Below are positions 11,171 through 24,604 of a stretch of 64,000 nucleotides of DNA, in pieces. Both the position numbers and the translations under genes were made by a program. How positions within the stretch are numbered: the first letter of the stretch is position 1; every line of letters begins with the position of its first letter. Source of the DNA: Epiperipatus broadwayi. Lineage: Eukaryota; Onychophora; Udeonychophora; Euonychophora; Peripatidae. The notes beneath the pieces were generated by a model. The model was not told the origin of the DNA. It made no database searches and saw only the letters and a list, made by a program, of their open reading frames with translations. The DNA is taken from assembly GCA_028023455.1 (NCBI GenBank), contig JAQFVV010000355.1:500001-564000 (forward strand). Direction: 5' to 3'.

Positions 11171-14100
11171 GAACTGTTATTCTCAATATATATAAAATTA
11201 ACAATATAGTGATATATATCTAATACTGTGGAAACACATGCCCTAAAATTGACAGTTATTATGCTGTCAATACTTGTTTTAAAACCGTAAGTAAAATAAT
11301 CTATGGTTAGGGCTTATTCTCTTTGTATCTAAAATTATTATAATTATTATAAGTTTGATTTTTAAATTGGCATATTACTTCTACAAATTACTTGATACTG
11401 AATTATATTATTTTGTTTATAGGTAATAATTAATAATGTAGCCATTTTTATATCTGTAAATTGATGAAGCAACTACTCTTCACATATATGCCAAAATTGA
11501 TATACCCTCTTTGTCAATAATTACTTTAAAACCATAAGTGGCCCACCTATTTTTAGAGCTTATTCTTTAAATATTAAATGCATTTATTGACTTATGATAG
11601 AGCATTTAATTTAAGCAGTTGAATTTGGTAATTTAAAAATTTTCATGTTTTTAATTTTTTAAAATTATATACTGCTGTTTTTTTTTTATTATTGTACTGA
11701 CCTATATGCAGACCCTGTTCAGATGATTATCTAATGTCTCATAATATATGAAAGAGAATAGCTGCTCTTTGTATGTCGACTAACTGCTACTACATTAATA
11801 GCATTTGTTTCTTTTTGATTATCAATAATAATTTTAGTTCTTTAGTTCATTATTTTTAATTCAACCTCATGATTATCAAATAATTAGTCGCTTGGGAGAT
11901 TATGATATTTAAACAATAAAAGTGACAGTTTACATTTTAATTCAAGAAAATTTTTACACCAGTAATGTAATGTGATTTGATATGACTACTCAAATCCATT
12001 CTCTTGCAATGGTGTTCCATTCTTCACTTTCCAGGAAATATATAAAAGCTAATAAAAAATAAGTTTAACAATCATTCACATTATACAAACAATAGATGAA
12101 AATTCATGTTTAAAATATTTGAAAAATTCTGACATAAGAAATGAATTACTTGTGAATCATTACGTATATATATTTTGGATTTAACAAAACAGTGTTATGA
12201 TTTGATCTTTGTGAAACATTACTTGTATCTTATCAATATATATATATATAGTAATACTATTAATTACTATGCTTTTTTGTTTCAAAAGTGCAATTTAAAT
12301 ATCCCTGTCTCAGAGGGATCGTGGATATATATATATATACAAACTTGGATCATACTGTTAATGAATATTTAATTAATGCAAATAAAGGCAAAATTGGAAA
12401 AAATTAATAATATCATTAGAGAATCTATCTACTAGTAAGAATTTTTCTAAATTTTATAATATTTATGAATACTTAATTGATGAGTTAGACTATCAATTTA
12501 ATTGTTTGATCATATGTAAAATGCATCTTATTTTATATTCCTCTATTAATACTAAGTCTTTTTTTTGTTTATATTGTTTAGTCATTTTCGTCCATTCCCC
12601 TCTTTTTTCGTTTATGATTTCTTTCCTGTTTTTGCTCTCTTATTTTAATTTTCCCTTTATATACGTATATATAATATTATTAAAATTTTGTCTTAATGAC
12701 AATTAGAATGATTTCAATTTTAAATAGCAAATAACAAATTTAAAACTTGCTATTAAAAAAGGTACTAAACAAGAATTAATCTCTGAAAGTTAAAATAAAA
12801 ATGTGTTTCCAATTAGATAATTCTTACAAAAAGTTTAAAACAAAAATAAATATTTTGCAGATATTATAAATACTAGACAAATTAATTTAACAAATGAAAG
12901 ATCAGAAAAACATTTGTTTGAAAAAAGCACCTAAGGATTATGTAAAAAATTAATATCAGTGAATATATTTTGTATTATACTGTACTAATATTTTAAACAA
13001 TGAGACAATATGATAGTATTATAATTTTTACTTCTAAAATACAATCAATTATTTAAAGTAGATATATCACTGTGTCTGTGTTATCTTTGTATCTTTCTAT
13101 TTACTTAACTGAACATATATGTAAAACTCCTGTATTCCTTGATTTTAACCATATTTAAAACAATTTGAAGTCTAAGAACAATAGCAGTCCCCACTGCTAC
13201 AGTCATCCAATTATGAAATTCCTAAATGCATAAATGTATATATGCACACATAGTATACGCAGTTACACAAGTTACATTTGATTACTATATAATGTAAAAC
13301 ACCAATCTAACATATATTTATAGGCTACTTGTAGTTTAAACTAAACTCACTGCATACAACCCTAGCAAATCTTTTATTTCATAATAATATAAAGTGTTGT
13401 ACTAGGTACAATTGTTTTATTACTTTAACATGATTCTTCAATAGCATTTGTTAATATTCAGATGTGCAATTATTTGGTAATAATTATACATACTACTAAG
13501 TTAATATAATATAAATTATAATACATTTAATATTGCAACAAGTGACATAATTTTTTTTAATGTGTATAATATAATTTTACAATATTTTTATTTAGATTTT
13601 TGCTACATATAACAAGGAAATATTTATTTCCCTAAAAATAAAAGTCAAGCCTTTACGACAAGATTTTATATGCACTTAAGTTTTATAGTAATTAGGAAAT
13701 AATTTATTATCTAAATAATGAGTGAGTGTTCTTGCCTATGTTTAAATTTAAGTATTTTATATTTATTTATTGATTCAAGCTCATTCATAATTATAATATC
13801 TGTTTTGGTTTAAACCCTGCAATAAAGGATGGGAGAGAAATTTGTACTGTAAAATTATTGTGACATAATAAATATTTTAAATAATTGGTTATAGATTACT
13901 TTTACAATCTAATGCATTTTTTCTAGTGGTGTATTTTTATGTTGGATGGATAAAATACCAAGTCAAAATATGAATTATATTACAAAGGTAATGGGAGGGG
14001 GGTAATGTTTGTTATAGTAGTGCATTTATACCTAAAACGGGGTAAAAATAAGTTCTTTTAGATGAAAGTGTTCAAATTAATAAAAGAATAAGTATCAACA

Positions 14101-14880
14101 ATGCAAAATGATTTTATTGAAGGCATTGAATGCGAAACTGAATCTTATTTGCTATTGAAAAAGAATAAAATTTTAATAAGGTATACTGAATCTAAACACA
14201 ATTATTATATTATCAAGTTTGATCAATAACTTCTGTTGAATGATAGACCATATGAAAACACTTTAATAATTTATAATGAAATCACCAAAACCAGTATATC
14301 ATCAGGTTTCTGTTACATCTTCAATAATATTTTGGAATGAATTTTAATAATTTGTAATGAAATACCAAAAATGTTTATGCTATGAGCTCAGTGCAATTGT
14401 TTCTGTTGTATACATATATAGCCTTTAGTTAAATCTTTATTAAATTATATTGAAATCATAATTTATTACTATATTACCAGATCTCTAGAGTAACATCTAC
14501 TGAATAGCAGATGGCACACTTTTTCAGAAAAGTTTAATTTATTGTACTGAAATTATCAACCAGTACTATATCAGATCTCTATGATAGCTTTTTTAAGTAG
14601 CAGTTGATATATCTTTTAATTGTGAAATTGAATACATTTCAATTAAATAGTAAATAACGTAATATAAGAAGTAATACTTTAAATGCAATTGTATCTATAA
14701 CATCTAATTAAGTAATGCAAATTATTATCCGGAAGAAAGAAGAAAAATAACAATACTGTTGATTTATAAGAAATAAAATAAATGTATTTAACTTGATTTT
14801 CTTCTTTCTGGTGCTCAAAGTGTGATCATCAATGTGAAAAGAATTTATTTAGAACTACCATGTTAGTAGAATGCTGTTTT
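11171..14880. other. AT-rich sequence, no gene; weak ~250-bp direct repeat
   Basis: No coding signal. A diverged direct repeat is visible: GTCAATACTTGTTTTAAAAC...GGGCTTATTCT at about 11268-11320, and GTCAATAATTACTTTAAAAC...GAGCTTATTCTTT at about 11513-11572, roughly 247 bp apart. The remainder is AT-rich and featureless; the short ORFs here are not supported. Confidence 0.4.
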
Positions 14881-15111
14881 AAATGTAATGTATCCACTCT
14901 ACTTTAAACACTTTTTAACTAAAACGTTTTATTGTACATATATACATACACAATCTTACATTTTGACTGTCCTGCAGTCTTTTTCAGAGCCCAAATTAAA
15001 TGTGGCTCTGAAGATTTCAGAATAGTCAAAATGTAAGATGGTGTATGCATATATGTACAATAAAATGTTTTTGCTAAAATGTGTTCAAAGTAGAGTGGGT
15101 AGATTGCATTT
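14881..15111. mobile_element. Foldback element, family E, with degenerate hammerhead-like core
   Basis: An almost complete palindrome of 231 bp. ATGTAATGTATCCACTCTAC at the left is mirrored by GTAGAGTGGGTAGATTGCAT at the right, with the symmetry centre near 14997. Each arm contains a CTGA...GTCAAAATGTAAGAT block. The minus-strand reading of the left arm is CTGAAAAAGACTGCAGGACAGTCAAAATG in short form, with stem GACTG/CAGTC intact. The plus-strand reading of the right arm has CTGAAGA (15008-15014). A related half-element lies near 30970-31016 (minus strand) with an intact CTGATGA. Confidence 0.65.
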
Positions 15112-16320
15112 ATATAAGATATTACACCAAAATAAACAAAGTGGTAAATTTGTTAATATTTCTGAATATTACTTTAAATGTTCAGTAGTATTACATTTAA
15201 TATTTATTACTCTAATGTTTATAGACTAGTAATAAGTTTTGCAATAAGTAATGTTTAACTTAAATGTAATCTGATTAATTATCAGCAGAGCATTTACAAA
15301 ACATATCAACCCACTGCATGAAAAAATTTGGCACTCAAAAATTTAAATCCAAAAATTGTGCTTTAGATATTGCACTTTTTTTTAAAAAAAAAAGAAGAAT
15401 ATTTTATAATCTTGTCTTATAAATTAGAAGCAAAAAATTTTTAAAAACAAAACTACTTTTTAAATATTTAATATAGACTATTTAATTAAAGTTAATTGAG
15501 TGGAAATACAGCTTATTATCAAAAAATAAAATAGCAAAACAATTAGCAAAATTACAACTATTATTCTAAATTAAATTAATACTATAATTATCTTCAAATA
15601 AATTTTGAATTTAACATTGCTGAACCAAATATTTCTGTAATATAATGTATATATAATTAATTAAAAAAATATATTGGCAAAATAAGTAGATCTGTCAAAA
15701 TGTTGCACATATAGGAACGTAAATAATTATTTATTAAAATCCCATGACTGAATAATTTTATTAAGGAAATATTATTAGGATTAGAGAAAAGATTAGTTAA
15801 TTTATGTATAAGCAAACAGTTCAGAAGATCAATGATTTATTTTTTTTAAACAACAAGAAAATTTAAAAAAATGATTGCCAGATTTGGCAGTTTAAGAATA
15901 ATATATCATAAAATTATTTCCTTATTTCCTTTGGGTTTTATTGTAAACTTAACTATAAATTTTTTTTTCATTCATTCGCTTTTATATCTACAATTATTGA
16001 ATGAAAATAAGGAATGTATATCCAAAAAGAGAACTTGCAAGTCATGGCATGTGCCCTTAAAAAGTTAGCACAAATGTGCAGTACCCATACTATGTTCTAT
16101 ACTTAGGCTGAATCTTATTCTCACTACCATCAAACCCATTTTAAACAAAATTTTGTATCTTTATTTGTTAAGTCTACTGTTTAAGCTCATTTTATGTTTG
16201 CATTAATCATGACCTTTCTTGTATTATTTTTAGTTATACATATTAAACTGCATTATATTATGTTTTTGCTTTTGTTGATTTATATTAACAGCTCTCTCAT
16301 ATTTTTGAAGTTATATGCCA
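15112..16320. other. AT-rich sequence, nothing recognised
   Basis: Only homopolymer runs and chance ORFs. Confidence 0.5.
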
Positions 16321-16324
16321 TTTA

Positions 16325-16506
16325 ATCTTGAACTGGATTCCAAGAGATTGTAAAAGGCCCTGAAAAAGATCATATGTGAGATAGATGGATGAAATAAGAA
16401 AGTGTGCAGGGGTGGTGTAGAGAAGAGAAGCTAAAGATCAAAGAAGATGGATTAAACGTGGAGAGATGTTCATCCTGCAGTGGATTGATAATGGTTGATG
16501 ATGATG
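16325..16506 (+). pseudogene. LINE family L-A, 3'-end fragment
   Basis: This 180-bp piece is clearly homologous at the nucleotide level to the end of the LINE at 3.9-4.9 kb. Shared blocks include AACTGGATTCCAAGAGATTG, ATGAAATAAGAAAGTGTGCAGG and the final TGATAATGGTTGATGATGATG tail (given here in pieces). It is a strongly 5'-truncated copy with indels. Confidence 0.9.
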
Positions 16507-16796
16507 CCATTTTAGCATTGTATTTTTACCATATTTGAATCTATTTCACATTGACTATTGGGATATTGATAAATTACTTTTTTTCATTACTATTATATTT
16601 ATTTTTTAGAGCAACAACTTTTGATTCTACAAATATATTAAAAAAATATGTGATAATAACAATGGAAATTCATATACGCAAAAACTGTCAAATAATGACA
16701 ACACAAGAATACTTTCATTTTAATTATAATAAGCATCTCCCTTTAGTTATAACTGCTATTTAGTCAATTGTTTAGCTTTTTACAAAATGTTATTAC

Positions 16797-16875
16797 CACT
16801 TTCCACTATCTGATTGTGACCCTAGGTAGGACTGGTTTCTATCCACTTTAACACCTTATGGAGAAATGTAATTAT
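16797..16875 (+). repeat. Single unit of the ~65-bp foldback sub-repeat
   Basis: CTAGGTAGGACTGGTTTCTATCCACTTTAACACC followed by ATGGAGAAATGTAA matches the units inside the foldback element 300 bp downstream (quoted in two pieces; the first begins at about 16821). Confidence 0.6.
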
Positions 16876-17075
16876 AAACATATGCCCATGTACAATCCCC
16901 AAGATGCACATTCCATGTTGAACTAGCACTCATCAATTGGCCCAAATCACAATCACTTACACATATCTCTATCATTGTTCAGTATATATAGATAGGCAAT
17001 GACTACAGCTTAACTGATAAGTGTCAAACTTACTAACCTCCCAACTTTGACACAAAACACTTAATGAAAGTATAT

Positions 17076-17663
17076 TAATATTTTTTATTAGTTATTCATT
17101 AGATTAGAAATTCTTGACTTAATGAATATTTTTGTAGTGTAATTTTCATTACACCACTCTCACACAAGATAGGGACTGGTTTTTATTTCCTTTAAAGACC
17201 TTGGAGAAGGGTCTAACTGTTTCTATTCACATTTAACACCTTGTGGAGAGGTGTGATCTCATACTCATGCAAGATAAAGACTGATTTATATTCATTTTAA
17301 CACTTTTTGGAGAGTGTAATGGTTTCCATCTATTTTTTAACATCTTGTAAAAGGATATAACCCCATTCTCATGCATGGTATGGATTGGTTTCTATCCTCT
17401 TGCAAGACCTTGTGGAGGGAGTTATACCTCTTCACAAAGTGGTAAAAGTGGATAGAAACCGTCTCTCCACAAAATGTTAAAAGTGGATAGAAACCAGTTC
17501 CTGCTTTGTGTGAGAGTGGGTTACATCTCTACATGAGGTATTAAACATGGATAAAAAACAGTCCCTAACTTGAGTGAGAGTGGTGTAGTATAAATTGCAC
17601 TATAAATATATTATTCCTTAATTGAGTAATCTCATCTAATGAATGACTAATAACAATTATTAA
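17076..17663. mobile_element. Foldback (FB-like) element with internal tandem sub-repeats
   Basis: The outer arms are inverted repeats. TTATTAGTTATTCATTAGAT ... ACACCACTCTCACACAAG at the left is mirrored by ACTTGAGTGAGAGTGGTGTAG ... ATCTAATGAATGACTAATAA at the right. Inside are several copies of a unit of about 65 bp containing GGTTTCTATCCACTTTAACACCTTGTGGAGAGG. Units in the left part are in direct orientation and those in the right part inverted (GGATAGAAACC), meeting near 17435. Inverted arms built of short direct repeats recall Drosophila FB/Galileo elements. No coding capacity. Confidence 0.7.
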
Positions 17664-20473
17664 AAGATGTTTTCTCTATATGATAAGTGATCTTTTTTTT
17701 TTTAAAAAAAAAATCAATATCATTTTTTAGTTATTTTATTTATAATAAATTTATAACATTTTCTACTTTTTGCTATACTGGAAAACTCAAAACTATACTC
17801 CAGTTGTTTTATTTGCTTTCAATAAGTAAATATATATATATAAATTGAAATAAATCTTATAAAACAGTAAAAAGAATAATAATAATTCGAAAGTTTATTA
17901 TTTTTATTTAAAAAATAAAATAAAATTGGAAGTTGTATTTTTTCTATTTTCAGTACCTAAAAACCAAAACAAGTAAGAAACAGTTTTAACATTTTAAAAA
18001 GCAAAACTAGGACTATGATAAAAGCCATGAAATTTTAGTTTATTTTCAAAAACAAAAATAAGTAGAAAAATTTCTGTACAGAATGGTATTAATATAACTT
18101 TAAAAGATCAGTCTTAAAATAATTTATTGGATTAATTTAAAACTTTAAATATAATTACTGTAGCATAGTATTTAATACTAACACTAACTACACAATATTA
18201 TAAAAGAATACTATATGATAAATTTAAAATTTAGCTTCTACCAGCATTGTTTTGCAGATTTGGAAATGGCAACTGAATTTTTCAATAAAAATAATGTCCC
18301 CTCCTCTTTTGTGAACTCAACACTTGAGTGAATTTATATTGAATAAATAAAGCAATAAATGAGATTCCTATATTAACCTTTGTAGTGGCTAGTATTTTAT
18401 TGACTGAGTGAGGTAAAAGTGTAAACTTTTAATTGGTCAAGTCACAAACTCAACTGTCAAAATATATTCATCTTTTAATATTATATTCACTTTAGATTCG
18501 TTTGTAAAAAGTATATTAATAATTTGTCAGGTTATGAAAATGAATGAAAGTTTTTTCAAAAACAATTTTCATTTATAATTTAAGCATATTCGATAACAGC
18601 AGCAAATTTAAAACAAATATTAGTGACCAACCAAATAGCTTTGATGACATCAGTGATATCTTGCTCAATTTTACATTGCATGGATAATTAAATAATTTTG
18701 CTAAAGTCTTAACTATTTTTCTAAAATAATTTTATTTTTAGCATACTTTATCAAAATAATTTATAATATGTCAAAAAATACATCAAAAAATACTTTTAAA
18801 ATGGTTTAAACATTTGTTTATCACTTTCCAAATGAAAGAAAAGAAATCTTAGCCATTTTGTTTGGATGAGTGACTTTGACAGCCAATCAAAATAAAGAAC
18901 ACCAAGCCTACTTCTTTTGTTAACTTTTGATGTCAGTTTTATTGATTTTTTACTTGTAAAATAATTCAAGAGAGGGCAGCATCTTAAGGAACTTTTTTTA
19001 ATCTTTGAAAAAAGTGCAAAATCTTTACCATAGCATTAAAAATAATGGAATTCAAGCTACTTGAAGTGGCTGCAAGTCATCTCGTAAGGATCAGCACAAA
19101 GGTTAATTAAATAAATGTATACTTAAAATTTACATGACCATATATTAATAATTACATCTATTAATAATTATACATATTTTAATAGATTTGTATCAATTAT
19201 TATTTAATTTGCAATAGCTGAATTAGTATGTTTTTCAATTTCATATGCCTTAATTTTATAATTTTTTTAAAAGTGAACAAGTGGCAAACTTAGTAGATTC
19301 ATAGATATATATTTATATTAAAAATCACATTAGTTTGAATTTATGCTACTTTTTCAGATTTAGGGATATCTCACACCTCTTGTAGCCTAAATATAAATAC
19401 ATTTTCTCTATTTTTTATAAATTATGATTATTTTTTTAAACAAACAAATATTATAATACTTATTGTGAATAATGCTTATAATAATAAAGAGCAAAACTAT
19501 TTTATTATAATAACTGATTGTAAGAAACCAATCAACTGATTCTAGTCAGAATTGAAAACAAGTAATTTTATTTCTCATTACTGTGATTTTATAGATGTTT
19601 TTTTTTTAATTTTTAATGCAAATATTGTGATATATATTATAAATAATGCTTATAATAAAAAAATTGAATTGATAATTATATAAAACAAATAGTTTTCTTA
19701 GTAGCAGTTGAAATTTTGTTTGTATTATTTATGTTCTAAAATCCATGTTATAACTATTGCAATTTAATGTATTTAAATAAATATCATCACTGATATAAAA
19801 ATGTCATATATTTTCAAATTATTAACTTAAAATTTTCATACTTTTTATTATTATTATGTATATTTTATTATAATATAACCCCTAAACAATGCATGCCTCT
19901 TTCTATATATATACATAAAATTGCATACAATTTTACTAAATGATTTCATCTGTAGAAAATTTTAAATCATCTCAAAATTTTGTTAATGTATAATTTTTGT
20001 ATATATCAGTATGAATTGACAAAAAAATATTGATAGTAAATAAATGATATTTTATGCAATGTAACACTTTGGATTGAGGAAGTATAATATTATAGATATT
20101 TAGCTTTATAATAAAAAGTTTAAAAGATAATATTCAGCTAATTAAAGTTGTACATATTTTCTCCATTGCGAGTTATAAAATTAAAGACCTTTATCATTCT
20201 GTCAAACATTTTTGTTTTATTTTCTCAGTATACACACTGAAAAAAAAAAAATTCATAAAGATTTATAATAAACATTAATACACCAGTTTGCTGACATGGT
20301 TACATTAATGGATAATTATTATTATGGCATGCTTTATTATTAACATTCATATATAGATATATTAAATTGAAGAGTGTAAAAACATGTTACTGAAAAAAGT
20401 TTTATATAAATACATTTGTTAAATAACTTATTTAGATATAATTTATTTTCATAAAAACAGTATACTTAAATAC
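17664..20473. other. AT-rich sequence, no gene; possible weak inverted repeat 18.24-19.09 kb
   Basis: No coding signal. ATAATGTCCCCTCCTCTTTTGTGAA near 18290 and the inverse of TTCAAGAGAGGGCAGCATC near 18967 resemble each other, as do the AATTGGTCAAGTCAC and GTGACTTTGACAGCCAAT blocks inside. This could be an old MITE. The rest is featureless. Confidence 0.35.
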
Positions 20474-20855
20474 TTTTTAAGACAGGCTATAACCTGTATC
20501 AAATGTGCCTTGAAATTTATAATAGTCAAGCAATATCTTTATTTTTCCAACAGAGGGATCTCTCAAACCATGACACAAGAAAGCAACTTTTATAAAGATA
20601 AGACTGGCCACCTTATCTTTAACCTAACTTTTCACTTATATAGGCCAATCTGAAGCATCTTGATTTGGGAGCATGAAGCTGTTGTTCTCTCCACTGTTTA
20701 AGTCCATAATTTATAGACAGTTGCTCTTATCTTTATAAAAGTCGCTATCCTGTGTTGTGATTTGAGAGCTCCCTCTATCGGCAAAATAAAGATATTGCTT
20801 GACTATTATAAATTTCAAGGTGCATTTGATATAGGTTATAGCCTATCTTAAAAAT
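20474..20855. mobile_element. Foldback element, family C
   Basis: The left arm (20474-20607, starting TTTTTAAGACAGGCTATAACC) is the reverse complement of the right arm (about 20716-20855, ending GGTTATAGCCTATCTTAAAAA), with about 110 bp of unpaired centre. Each arm includes CAATATCTTTATTTT and an inverted TATCTTTATAAAAG block. Non-coding. Confidence 0.75.
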
Positions 20856-21482
20856 TATTTACATATAGTTCTTGTCCGCTTAACAAATAATTATAACTAT
20901 ACTGAAATATATTTATTTCCCTTTTACAATAAATTTGTCATGTCCCATGAGATTATCTTGAAACTTGTAGTTTGTCTACATTTTCAGTAAATGCATCATT
21001 ACAAACATCATGCAATTAGTCATAAAACAGTCGAAAAAAACTTTAATGAAACAAAAAATATTGCTTTCTTTGTCTTGAAAAAAAAACTGTTCAAGTCCAT
21101 AATTTATAGACAGTTGCTCTTATCTTTATAAAAGTAGCTATCCTGTGTTGTGATTTGAGAGCTCCCTCTATCGGCAAAATAAAGATATTGCTTTACTATT
21201 ATAAATTTCAAGGTGCATTTGATATAGGTTATAGCCTATCTTAAAAAGTATTTACATATAGTTCTTGTCCACTTAACAAATAATTATAACTATACTGAAA
21301 TATATTTATTTCCCTTTTACAATAAATTTGTCATGTCCCATGAGATTATCTTGGAACTTGTAGTTTGTCTACATTTTCAGTGAATGCATCATTACAAACA
21401 TCATGCAATTAGTCATAAAACAGTCAAAAAAAACTTTAATGAAACAAAAAATATTGATTTCTTTGTCTTGAAAAAAAAACTG
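20697..21482 (+). repeat. 393-bp tandem duplication containing the foldback right arm
   Basis: Two head-to-tail units start near 20697 and 21090 (AAGTCCATAATTTATAGACAG occurs at both) and are nearly identical over their whole length. They differ by only a handful of substitutions, for example AAAGTCGC/AAAGTAGC and GTCCGC/GTCCAC. The unit consists of the right arm of the foldback plus about 230 bp of flank, and both units end in a poly-A followed by ACTG. The duplication is therefore much younger than the foldback insertion. Confidence 0.9.
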
Positions 21483-23105
21483 ATTATCTATCATATTTAC
21501 TATTACAATGGTATAAATTGAGGAGTATAGTATTGGTGATTTCAATCATCATCAAAAGCTTTAAAATGCATTTTCATTTTTGTTGAACATAGATGATAAA
21601 CAAAAAATTACCATTGTAAGTAAATAACAATAAGTAATAAACATAATAATATAGCATTACCAGTAGTAATCATTAAATGTCAATAACCTATTCCTTGTGA
21701 CTGGATTTAAAAGAGCCACACATTAATATCTCCGATTAATCATAATTTAGTTAATATCATACTTAGAACATAATATAAAAGCAATTATCGATATTTAATC
21801 TGCTTGCGCATAATCAATTACTAAAATAACCATAATAGGAAATACATAAAAAATGCTGGGATTATAATATCAGTGCTGATCATCATCAATGTTCTTAGCT
21901 ACATGGATACCATAAGTGTACTTGCCATCAATAAACTAGCAATCATCCTTGAACTTTAAAAGGGATCTTTATTTATCTTTGTGTTATCCAAATAATTCTA
22001 GAGAAACATATGGATATCCAAACATACATGTGTGGCAAATACCATTATGTCCAAGCTAGATATGGAATTACAATAATAGATTCTAAGAACTGTGAATAAG
22101 ATCTCATTCTATTATTAAATGACTTCACTAGGATAACCTGTACCTAATGGTAATTCATAGGATAGCTACAAGAATAAAAACATCAGAAAAAAAAATTTTC
22201 ATAAATTATTTAATAAATTTTATTAATTGTAAATTATATAATTTTAAATCTTCTCATTCGATAATTTAATTTATAAACCGATTAAGCGTATGTCACAAAT
22301 CCAGTTAATTCTTCATAATGTGAAAAAAAAAAAAAAAAATCAGAATAAAAGGAATAGAGCAATCTTCTTATCGAAAATGAATAAGTTTAAATATTTAAAA
22401 TTAACAATCCTTTTAAAGTTTAATTTCGTATGAACTAATTTTAATAATCTAATTCTATTTAAAAATTTCATAAAATTTGATAAATGGTCTAATTTTAAAA
22501 ATTATGTGCTAATATAATATTAATGAGAAAAAAATAAACAGAACTTAAAATTACAAATCTTTAAATGCATTTGATTACCTAATTATAAAATTTTCATTCT
22601 ACTAATTTTTGCCAAGATGCATTTTCATAATAATTTAATCATCACTGTTGAATAAAACTGATTTATAAATATATATTAAATCACTTAATTTATGTAAACC
22701 ATTTATTTACTTGTAAATTCTCTATAGAGCTATTATAATTCTCATCAACAATCTATTCTAATTATTACTTAAAATGGCATCATATAAATAAGAACACTCC
22801 AATCCTTTGCTTTACCGCCAGTAATAGATTTTTTTTAAAAAATGCAAGGGTTTTTTTTTAAAAAAAGAGAACTTGAATAAATTATATATATATAATGAGC
22901 ATAAAAAGAGAAATGTGTAAACAAATCATTGAATAGATATTATTTTTGATACCTTGCATTGAAACTATATTATAGTTTTGCCTAGCTTCTATTTAAATAA
23001 TTTTAAACTAAACAAAAAGGAGATGTTTCAGAGTGCAAAAAGGAGTTTAATGTTTCTGAATTAAAAGAAAACTTTTTCCTCAAAATAAGTCGCTTTTAAA
23101 ATTGT
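21483..23105. other. AT-rich sequence, nothing recognised
   Basis: No coding or repeat structure that I can support. Confidence 0.5.
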
Positions 23106-23556
23106 CTGAGGCGGATTAAGCGGTAAGCGGACGCGTAGGGGCCCCGAGGTTTTAAAATTATTTTTATTAGGATTCGAGGAAAATTATGTTTGTTTGTTTT
23201 TTTATATACAATCAATCCTCCAATAACGCAGTGTTATTTAAATTTTTGAAGGGAATTTATTTGAGTTTTGGCGGGATTCTAACTTTTAACTGTACATCAG
23301 GGGGTTATTTTTTTAAAATACACAAAATCCCCCCCCCCCCGAAATAATAATTTGATTTAAATGCTGATTTAGAAAAAATTTAGAAAAAATCCCAAGGATT
23401 TTTTCTAAATTATATTTTAATTGGAGACACGTAAAAATGAATTTTCTTTGTTAACATTTTAACATTATCGTAAAAAAAAGATTTTTAGTAGGCATTGTTT
23501 GTGAGGCTAAAAGCTTTAAAACTATTTTACAAAAAAAGTCAGACATGAATTTACAA

Positions 23557-24117
23557 TATGTTGTGTTTTGGTTAGGCTTACAGGTTCGTTCCAAACCAAC
23601 AGTTAGAAAAAGAAACAACTATTCAACAAGTAAAATGTACAATTTATTAGTACTAAAAATATATACACTTGTTAGTTAAACAATAATATACATATATTGT
23701 TTATACACATTAATGCTGAGGTAGTTGTACTGAGCAATGGAACTCGCTTCCAGCTAATGATTATCCTGCCTCGTGAGCTCTGGTAAGACTCTTTCAGCTA
23801 TGTATTTAGCTTGCCTCGAGTTGAGTGCAGACATAGTAGTTTCCAGTTCATAGGTGGACTTGCCTCACTGCGTAGACGTCACGATAATGAGTAGAGAGAC
23901 TACGAATGCTTATGGCAGATGGTTTAATGGAAAGCATGTTCAGTCATTCAGGTTGACAGAAGTAATTGTTTTCTGCCTTGCCTCCAAAAGGCTGACTATT
24001 TAATGGTAAATCCCCTACCTTACTGGAAACATGAGGTTTTTGGTGCGCAAACCCCAATGAAGGTGCTAGCCAATCAGGTAAGGAATCTGAAATAGTCCAC
24101 TTCTAAAGGCAAGGTCA
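23557..24117. mobile_element. Insertion inside the hAT relic, possibly a solo LTR or MITE
   Basis: About 560 bp with clearly higher GC than its surroundings separates two transposase-derived flanks. A short direct repeat ATATG lies just before (23552-23556) and just after (24118-24122) it, which would fit a 5-bp TSD of an LTR element. The segment has no ORF and no recognised ends, so the class is a guess. Its boundaries come from where the transposase reading breaks off. Confidence 0.35.
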
Positions 24118-24127
24118 GATATGACAA

Positions 24128-24604
24128 ATGAGAGAAAATTTCATAGTCAATTCATTTTATGTCATATGTGATAACACCAAGGCAGAACTATCTCGAAGAA
24201 GTCAAACATATGAAGTTGTCATAGAGCCTTTTCAAATATTTTTTGATTGGAATTTATCAATAGAAGAAAAAAACGCAATAATAAAGTTTAAGGATATTTA
24301 CAAAAATGGCATTAATGTTCACACCAAACATCTATCGACCCTCCAAACAAATATCTTGCACATTTCCGAATGTTGAAGTATTATTGAAATTTTTTTTTTA
24401 ACAATTTCATTATCTAATGCGGCAGGAGAGTAACTATTTTCTATTTTAAAGTGTGCAAAAAATTATTTAAGGAGTACTATGGAAAAAGAAAGATTAAATA
24501 ATAAGACCATTATGTGTATAGAACAGAAAATTTTAAGCCAAATTGACACTGCAAAAATTTTTAATGAATTTGCATTAAATAAAGCAAGACGGAAATTCAT
24601 GTAA
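24128..24604 (+). pseudogene. hAT transposase, C-terminal dimerisation region
   Basis: The ORF at 24128-24376 reads FIVNSFYVICDNTKAELSRR, matching the FRVNVFYxILDxxxxELxRRF block of ZBED/ZMYM-type hAT transposases. After a stop and frameshift, a second piece (about 24400-24604) reads SNAAGE, LKCAKNYLRSTMEKERLNN and FALNKARRKFM. That is the conserved hATC dimerisation motif (S(N)AxxER.FS.LK.IK..LRSTM...RL). The N-terminal zinc finger and most of the DDE core are missing, so it is dead. Confidence 0.8.
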
